From Oscillospiraceae bacterium (GTDB lineage: Bacteria; Bacillota; Clostridia; Oscillospirales; Ruminococcaceae), in contig JAFLUJ010000352.1 in assembly GCA_022511485.1 (NCBI GenBank), positions 1 through 10,448 on the forward strand: a stretch of DNA of 10,448 bases. Direction: 5' to 3'. Positions 6,516 through 10,448 of the stretch are shown here, in pieces. The notes under the pieces are model-generated. The model was not told the origin of the DNA. It saw only the letters and a list, made by a program, of their open reading frames with translations, and did not search any database. Within the stretch, counting starts at the first letter, position 1. Each line of letters starts with the position of its first letter. Made by a program: the position numbers and the translations under genes.

Positions 6516-7253
6516 ATGGCAAAAACAGCAATTATCACAGGCTCTTCAAGAGGTATCGGAGCGGCAATAGCTCTCCGTCTTGCAAAGGACGGATACAATA
6601 TCGCTCTTAACGATCTTAACGAGGGTATGTTTGAAAATAACAGTATCGCAGACGATATTAAAGCTCTGGGTGTGGAGGCGGAAATTTTCTGTGCCGACGT
6701 TTCAAAATACGATCAGTGCGAAGAAATGGTCAAAGCGGTAAAGGAACGTTTCGGGACTATCGACGTCCTGATAAACAATGCGGGTATCACAAGGGACGGT
6801 CTTATGGCAAGAATGCCTGAGGAGCAGTACGATATGGTCATCGCAGTAAACCAGAAGAGCGTCTTCAACATGATGAAGCTTGCAGGCAACGTTATGATAC
6901 GTCAGAAGCAGGGAAAGATCATAAACCTCGCTTCTGTGGCAGGTCTTTACGGAAATCCCGGACAGATAAACTATTCCGCTTCAAAGGCAGCAATAATCGG
7001 AATGACGATGACTGCCGCAAAGGAGCTTGGTTCAAGGAACATAAACGTAAACGCTGTAGCTCCGGGATTTATCAGCACTCCCATGACCGATAAACTCACA
7101 GAGGAGCAGAAGGCAAAAATGCTTGAAGCAATTGCAATGAAGCGTTACGGCACTGTGGATGAGATCGCAGGAGTAGTCTCTTTCCTGTGCTCGGAGGATG
7201 CGTCCTACGTTACAGGACAGACTATCGAGATCTCCGGCGGTCTCTCAATGTAA
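6516..7253 (+). CDS. fabG: 3-oxoacyl-ACP reductase FabG
   Basis: The gene encodes 245 residues, a standard classical short-chain dehydrogenase. FabG reduces 3-oxoacyl-ACP to (R)-3-hydroxyacyl-ACP in each elongation round. Motifs are TGSSRGIG at 8-15, DV at 61-62, NNAG at 87-90, N112, the catalytic S140, Y153 and K157 (YSASK), and the terminal GGLSM. The start at 6516 gives the usual MAKTAIITG N-terminus; longer in-frame starts at 6507 (ATG) and 6474 (TTG) are less likely. One oddity: after the second strand the sequence is IALNDLN, so D33 sits where many FabG proteins have Tyr or a polar residue. An Asp there is a hallmark of NAD(H)-using members, although R12 of the Gly motif is typical of NADP(H) enzymes. 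The context between fabH and fabF makes FabG the best call. Confidence 0.94.
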   Translation: MAKTAIITGSSRGIGAAIALRLAKDGYNIALNDLNEGMFENNSIADDIKALGVEAEIFCADVSKYDQCEEMVKAVKERFGTIDVLINNAGITRDGLMARMPEEQYDMVIAVNQKSVFNMMKLAGNVMIRQKQGKIINLASVAGLYGNPGQINYSASKAAIIGMTMTAAKELGSRNINVNAVAPGFISTPMTDKLTEEQKAKMLEAIAMKRYGTVDEIAGVVSFLCSEDASYVTGQTIEISGGLSM

Positions 7254-7297
7254 AAGGACAAGACCGATTTGCGCAAAGCGCAAATCGCAACGGGATT

Positions 7298-7342
7298 CCA
7301 AAGGGGCTCTGCTCCTTTGGCAGGGTCGAGGGGCAGAGCCCC
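7298..7342 (+). other. Two mutually exclusive hairpins in the repeat core
   Basis: Fold 1 pairs CCAAAGGGGC (7298-7307) with GCTCCTTTGG (7311-7320), 10 bp with one G-U, alongside the small stem GGGGC/GCCCC (7330-7342). Fold 2 pairs 7303-7317 with 7328-7342, 15 bp with two G-U pairs and a 10-nt loop. Both use 7303-7317, so they cannot coexist. Both folds are also possible in copy A, where fold 2 has extra wobbles and one mismatch. Confidence 0.55.
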
Positions 7343-7418
7343 CGCCGCCGCCCGCAGGCGGCGGAACTCCCCTTTCCAAAAACGGAGAGTGGGGTGAGAA
7401 ATGACGACAGTCATTTCG

Positions 7419-7446
7419 AGGGGCGGCGAACAAGACCGCCGCCCCT
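7419..7446 (+). other. GC-rich hairpin inside repeat copy B
   Basis: Perfect 10-bp arms AGGGGCGGCG (7419-7428) and CGCCGCCCCT (7437-7446) enclose an 8-nt loop. TTGTAA follows, with no real T tract, so it is terminator-like only in stem strength. Copy A does not contain this part. Confidence 0.6.
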
Positions 7447-7473
7447 TGTAAACCAAATTGAAAGCATTAAATC

Positions 7474-7502
7474 TTGAAAACAGTCCGGTGGACTGTTTTC
7501 AA
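7474..7502 (+). other. 13-bp perfect hairpin closing repeat copy B
   Basis: TTGAAAACAGTCC (7474-7486) and GGACTGTTTTCAA (7490-7502) are perfect complements around GGT. The right arm is shared with copy A; the left arm is unique to B, where it makes a full stem. Such long terminal stems are typical of small repeats processed or moved as hairpins, but that is inference. It lies about 80 nt before fabF. Confidence 0.7.
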
Positions 7503-7583
7503 CGGGGAGCACCCCCCTAAAAAGCAACTATTATCACTTATAATGAAAAATTGTTATTATAACGAAAGGATCGTAATTTATAT

Positions 7584-8822
7584 ATGAAAAGAGTAGTAAT
7601 TACCGGAATGGGCGTTGTTTCTCCTGTCGGAAACACTGTTGAAGACTTCTGGAACAGCCTTAAAGCCGGAAAGCATGGATTCAGTTTGATAAATGACATT
7701 GTCGGAGATGACTTCGACGTTAAGATCGCAGCAAGGGTAAACGATTTCTCCTGCGACGAGTACATCGACAAAAAAGAAGCCCGCCGCATGGATAGGTTCA
7801 CTCAGTTTTCCGTAGTTGCGGCTATGGACGCTGTGAAGGACAGCGGCTCGGATTTCAAGGACGTTGACCCCTTCCGGGCGGGAGTAATCTTCGGCGTTGG
7901 TATCGGAGGTCTTAACCTGACCCTCCAGGAGCATGACAAGTTCCTTGAAAAAGGTCCGGACAGAATTTCCGTTTTCTACGTCCCCATGATGATCGGAAAC
8001 ATGGCGGCTGGAACTATTGCAATGCGCACAGGTTTCAAGGGAGACAACTACTGTACGACAACAGCCTGCGCTTCCTCCACTCATGCAATTGGCGAAGCAT
8101 TCAGAAAGATCAAGGACGGCTACCTTGACGTTTGTATCGCAGGCGGAGCGGAATCCTGCGTGGGAAAATTTGCTCTTGCAGGCTTCAACAATATGAAAGC
8201 TCTTACACGCTCAGACGACCTTGAAAGATGCTCTGTCCCCTTTGACGCTGAAAGAAGCGGCTTCGTTCTCGGAGAGGGCTGCGGCGCGCTGGTTCTTGAA
8301 GAGCTTGAACACGCAAAAGCAAGGGGAGCAAAGATCTACGCAGAGGTTGCAGGCTACGGCGCAACCGGAGACGCATACCATATGACAAGCCCATCCCCGG
8401 AGGGAGACGCTGCCGCAAGAGGCATGATAAACGCATACACGGAAGCAGGTCTTAAGGCTGAGGACATCGACTATATCAACGCTCACGGAACTTCCACCGG
8501 TCTTAACGACAAGTATGAGACCATTGCTATCAAAAAGGCTCTTGGAGAGGAAAAAGCCCGCAAGGTTGCGATCAACTCCACCAAGTCCATGACAGGACAT
8601 CTGCTGGGAGCTGCCGGAGCGGTTGAGGCGATAGTCACTGCGCTGACTGTGCAGAATGACTATGTCCATGTTACAAGAGGATATAAAGTTCCCGACCCGG
8701 AGTGCGACCTTGACTACTGCACAGAGGGCGGACGCAGCATGACCGTAAACGCTGCGCTGTCAAACAGTCTGGGCTTCGGCGGACATAACGCTACCATCTG
8801 CATTAAGAAATACAAGGACTAA
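7584..8822 (+). CDS. fabF: Beta-ketoacyl-ACP synthase II FabF
   Basis: The gene encodes 412 residues, the usual KAS II length. FabF condenses malonyl-ACP with acyl-ACP to elongate fatty acids. The N-terminus MKRVVITGMGVVSPVGN is classical. The catalytic triad is complete: C162 in TACASSTHA, H301 in NAHGTSTGLND and H339 in KSMTGHLLGAAGA, with K334 and a C-terminal SLGFGGHNA. The ribosome binding site GAAAGGA ends about 13 nt before the ATG, a slightly long spacing. It is separated from fabG by the hairpin repeat. A TATAAT at 7539-7544 lacks a convincing -35 partner, so an internal promoter is possible but unproven. Confidence 0.97.
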   Translation: MKRVVITGMGVVSPVGNTVEDFWNSLKAGKHGFSLINDIVGDDFDVKIAARVNDFSCDEYIDKKEARRMDRFTQFSVVAAMDAVKDSGSDFKDVDPFRAGVIFGVGIGGLNLTLQEHDKFLEKGPDRISVFYVPMMIGNMAAGTIAMRTGFKGDNYCTTTACASSTHAIGEAFRKIKDGYLDVCIAGGAESCVGKFALAGFNNMKALTRSDDLERCSVPFDAERSGFVLGEGCGALVLEELEHAKARGAKIYAEVAGYGATGDAYHMTSPSPEGDAAARGMINAYTEAGLKAEDIDYINAHGTSTGLNDKYETIAIKKALGEEKARKVAINSTKSMTGHLLGAAGAVEAIVTALTVQNDYVHVTRGYKVPDPECDLDYCTEGGRSMTVNAALSNSLGFGGHNATICIKKYKD

Positions 8823-8852
8823 GCGGCAAGGCTGAGCCTTGACCCATGCCGC
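8823..8852 (+). other. Hairpin immediately after the fabF stop codon
   Basis: CAAGGC (8827-8832) and GCCTTG (8836-8841) pair around TGA, and GCGGCA (8823-8828) can pair with TGCCGC (8847-8852) as an overlapping outer stem. No T run follows, so a rho-independent terminator is not supported. The remaining 112 bp up to accB hold no gene; GGGG/CCCC at about 8926-8937 is a further minor stem. Confidence 0.4.
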
Positions 8853-8880
8853 TGCGTACTGTTTATGCAAAGAGTAAAAT

Positions 8881-8910
8881 ACGACACGGAAATATACTTG
8901 ATCGTATACT
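8881..8910 (+). promoter_or_regulatory. Weak candidate promoter upstream of accB
   Basis: ACGACA (8881-8886, 4 of 6 to TTGACA) and TATACT (8905-8910, 5 of 6 to TATAAT) are separated by 18 bp. It would give accB-fabZ a transcript independent of the upstream operon. The -35 match is poor. Confidence 0.25.
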
Positions 8911-8964
8911 GTTACAAATAAAAGCGGGGAAAGCCCCTACCGGCATATCGAAAGGAGAATTACC

Positions 8965-9480
8965 ATGAGTGAGAAGAGTGAGAAAATTTACGGCATTGAG
9001 CTGGAGACCATCAGCAAGCTTGCGGACATTGTAAAGGAAAAGGATCTCAGTGAGATCACCATTAATGAAATGGGAAAGGTAATTACCATAAAGGGTAAAA
9101 AATGTCCTCCCCCTCCTCCGCCAATGGGTGGGATGATGCCTATGTCCGCTATGCCTCAGGTTCAGTTTACTGCAAGCGCCGCAGGAGCGCCGGGTGCGGC
9201 AGGTGCTGAGGTTTCTGTACAGACAGGTGCGGCTGCACTTCCTGAGGGAAATGTTGTGAAAGCTCCTATCGTGGGAACATTCTATGCCGCTTCCGCTCCT
9301 GATAAGCCTCCTTTTGTAACAGTAGGAAAGCAGGTCAAAAAAGGCGACGTGCTTATGATAATCGAGTCCATGAAGCTTATGAACGAAGTCCAGAGCGATT
9401 TCGACGGCACAGTTGCAGAGATACTTGTAAAGAACGGCGAGCCGGTCGAATACGATCAGCCCATTATGATAATTAAGTAA
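8965..9480 (+). CDS. accB: Biotin carboxyl carrier protein of acetyl-CoA carboxylase (AccB)
   Basis: The gene encodes 171 residues, a typical AccB. It carries carboxybiotin between the biotin carboxylase and carboxyltransferase parts of acetyl-CoA carboxylase, which makes malonyl-CoA. Residues 1-46 are the N-terminal domain; about 48-95 form a flexible Pro/Ala/Gly/Met linker starting with six prolines; about 96-171 form the biotinyl domain. The biotinylated residue is K137 in ESMKLMNEV; Ser replaces the common Ala before MK, which is seen in some family members. AAAGGAG lies 6 nt before the start. FabZ follows after 16 nt. The accC, accD and accA genes that often follow are not in the window. 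Confidence 0.96.
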   Translation: MSEKSEKIYGIELETISKLADIVKEKDLSEITINEMGKVITIKGKKCPPPPPPMGGMMPMSAMPQVQFTASAAGAPGAAGAEVSVQTGAAALPEGNVVKAPIVGTFYAASAPDKPPFVTVGKQVKKGDVLMIIESMKLMNEVQSDFDGTVAEILVKNGEPVEYDQPIMIIK

Positions 9481-9496
9481 TAAGAGGGGAAAAATT

Positions 9497-9925
9497 ATGG
9501 CAGTTATGAATCAGGAACAAATAATGGAGATAATTCCCCACAGAGACCCCTTTCTGCTCATAGACACCATTGAAGAAATGGAGGTGGGCAAGCGGGTAGT
9601 GGCAACAAAGCATATGAAGCCGGACGAGTTCTGGTTCAAGGGACACTTTCCCGATTATCCCGTAGTCCCCGGAGTTCTTATGCTTGAAATGTGCGCTCAG
9701 GCAGGAGCTGTGGCGATGCTTGCTCTTCCAGAAAACAAAGGCAAGATCGGATTTTTCGGAGGGGTCAAGGAAGCTAAATTCCGCCGTCAGGTAGTGCCGG
9801 GAGACACCCTCAGGATCGAAGTGGAGATCATAAAGATAAAAGGTCCTGTAGGCGTAGGAAAAGCCATAGCCACGGTAAATGGTGAGAAGGCTGTTTCGGC
9901 GGAGATTTCCTTTGCCATAAAGTAA
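9497..9925 (+). CDS. fabZ: 3-hydroxyacyl-ACP dehydratase FabZ
   Basis: The gene encodes 142 residues, the usual FabZ length. It dehydrates (R)-3-hydroxyacyl-ACP to trans-2-enoyl-ACP and adopts a hot-dog fold. The motifs are IIPHRDPFLLID at 12-23, catalytic H50 in GHFPDYPVVPGV and E64 in LMLEMCAQ, then KFRRQVVPGD. The ribosome binding site GAGGGG is about 8 nt before the ATG. It shares a transcript with accB. No terminator is evident in the 47 bp after its stop. Confidence 0.97.
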   Translation: MAVMNQEQIMEIIPHRDPFLLIDTIEEMEVGKRVVATKHMKPDEFWFKGHFPDYPVVPGVLMLEMCAQAGAVAMLALPENKGKIGFFGGVKEAKFRRQVVPGDTLRIEVEIIKIKGPVGVGKAIATVNGEKAVSAEISFAIK

Positions 9926-9972
9926 CATGGAAGTTCATGCAGGCTTTTCGGACAGAAAACAAGGTGATACCA

Positions 9973-10448
9973 ATGAAAATCAAACCCAAAACAAAAGAGC
10001 AGCAGCATGAGGAAAATCTGAAAACCTTACAGGCATTTCGTCCTCTTGATGACGATTTCATGCGGGAGCTGTTCAGAAATAATCTGCCGCTGGCACAGAT
10101 GATTCTTCGCATAATAACCGGTATAGATGATTTAGTTATCATCAGACAGGAAACGCAGTATGATCTGAAACGTCTTGTGGGCGCAAGGTCGATTTGTCTT
10201 GATGTTATCTGCGTTGACAGTAAAGGACGGTTCTTTAACATTGAGATCCAGAAAGAGGATGAAGGAGCTGACCCTTACAGAGCAAGATATCATTTATCAT
10301 CAATAGATGTTGAGAATCTTCGTAAGAATCAGAAATTCAAGGAGCTGCCGGATACATATGTTATTTTCATTACTGAAAAGGACATTTTTGGCGAAGGTGA
10401 GCCGATATATAAAGTCGAAAGAGTTGTTACAACAACAAACAAACCTTT
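9973..10448 (+). CDS. Partial PD-(D/E)XK nuclease family transposase / Rpn-like protein
   Basis: An open frame of 158 codons starts at 9973 and leaves the window without a stop. AAGGTGAT ends 4 nt before the ATG. The sequence has the pattern of the PD-(D/E)XK 'transposase' group related to Rpn/YhgA proteins: an N-terminal helical part (FRPLDDDFMRELFRNN), then LDVICVDSKGRFFNIEIQ with candidate catalytic residues D77, E91 and Q93, followed by ARYHLSSID and a VIFITEKDIFGEGEPIY strand region. Rpn proteins are DNA endonucleases linked to RecA-independent recombination; whether this one moves DNA is unknown. Members often occur in many copies in Clostridia. It sits 47 nt after fabZ where accC or accD might be expected, which may mark an insertion. 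Confidence 0.85.
   Translation, partial: MKIKPKTKEQQHEENLKTLQAFRPLDDDFMRELFRNNLPLAQMILRIITGIDDLVIIRQETQYDLKRLVGARSICLDVICVDSKGRFFNIEIQKEDEGADPYRARYHLSSIDVENLRKNQKFKELPDTYVIFITEKDIFGEGEPIYKVERVVTTTNKP

Larger units (their letters stand above)
7265..7503 (+). repeat. Structured intergenic repeat, long copy B, filling the fabG-fabF gap
   Basis: The 330-bp gap at 7254-7583 contains no gene. Most of it is a 239-bp element made of back-to-back hairpins: 7265-7287 (10-bp arms, 3-nt loop), 7298-7320, 7330-7342, 7345-7364 (8 bp, GC only), 7398-7417 (8 bp), 7419-7446 (10 bp) and 7474-7502 (13 bp). The core 7292-7347 matches copy A in 54 of 56 bases, and the terminal GGACTGTTTTCAAC (7490-7503) is identical. 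Copy B carries about 140 bp more between these parts. Both copies are sense-oriented just after a stop codon. Several short open frames cross it but have no ribosome binding sites or plausible proteins. It could be a non-autonomous mobile repeat, an RNA-stabilising 3' structure or an attenuator. Confidence 0.85.

Noticed and set aside
7187..7477. Short open frames across the fabG-fabF gap on both strands
   Set aside because: They run through the hairpin repeat, lack start signals and give low-complexity Pro/Arg-rich peptides.
7265..7503. Possible CRISPR array or rho-independent terminator
   Set aside because: The hairpins are not regularly spaced direct repeats, and none has a following T tract.
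7539..7544. TATAAT as a promoter for fabF
   Set aside because: The -35 region (CCTAAA) does not resemble TTGACA and there is no extended -10; kept only as a possibility in the fabF entry.

Overview
The window looks like a low-to-mid GC Firmicute of the class Clostridia, most likely a Ruminococcus-type gut or rumen bacterium. This rests on AAAGGAG-type ribosome binding sites, sigma-A promoters, a FAS-II gene cluster, a Thr/Ala-tailed lipoprotein, GC-rich intergenic hairpin repeats and a PD-(D/E)XK 'transposase-like' nuclease gene. The genus is an inference from general style, not from a marker gene.

Layout: a leftward set of genes runs from about 4960 to the left edge: fabD (malonyl-CoA:ACP transacylase), a large three-repeat lipoprotein 3 nt behind it, a divergent shikimate dehydrogenase (aroE), and a two-helix membrane protein cut by the window edge. 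A rightward set starts in the same intergenic region: fabH, an unrecognised 132-residue two-helix membrane protein, fabG, a 330-bp gene-free stretch filled with hairpins, fabF, accB (biotin carboxyl carrier protein), fabZ, and then a PD-(D/E)XK nuclease gene that runs off the right edge. Together the recognised enzymes make malonyl-ACP (FabD; AccB carries the carboxyl group for acetyl-CoA carboxylase), start the chain (FabH), elongate it (FabF), reduce it (FabG) and dehydrate it (FabZ). Acyl carrier protein, the enoyl reductase and the accC/accD/accA genes are not in the window.

The most unusual signals are non-coding. Two copies of a structured intergenic repeat lie at 1302-1401 and 7265-7503, each just 3' of a gene and in that gene's sense orientation. 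They share a 54/56-base core and a 14-base end, and the core can form two mutually exclusive hairpins. The fabD/fabH intergenic region has strong candidate promoters that face each other, so their transcripts would overlap. The fabD and fabH leaders each have a hairpin near the ribosome binding site. The fabG ribosome binding site is separated from its start codon by a perfect 6-bp stem that restores normal spacing if folded. No CRISPR array, rRNA, tRNA or complete insertion sequence was seen.
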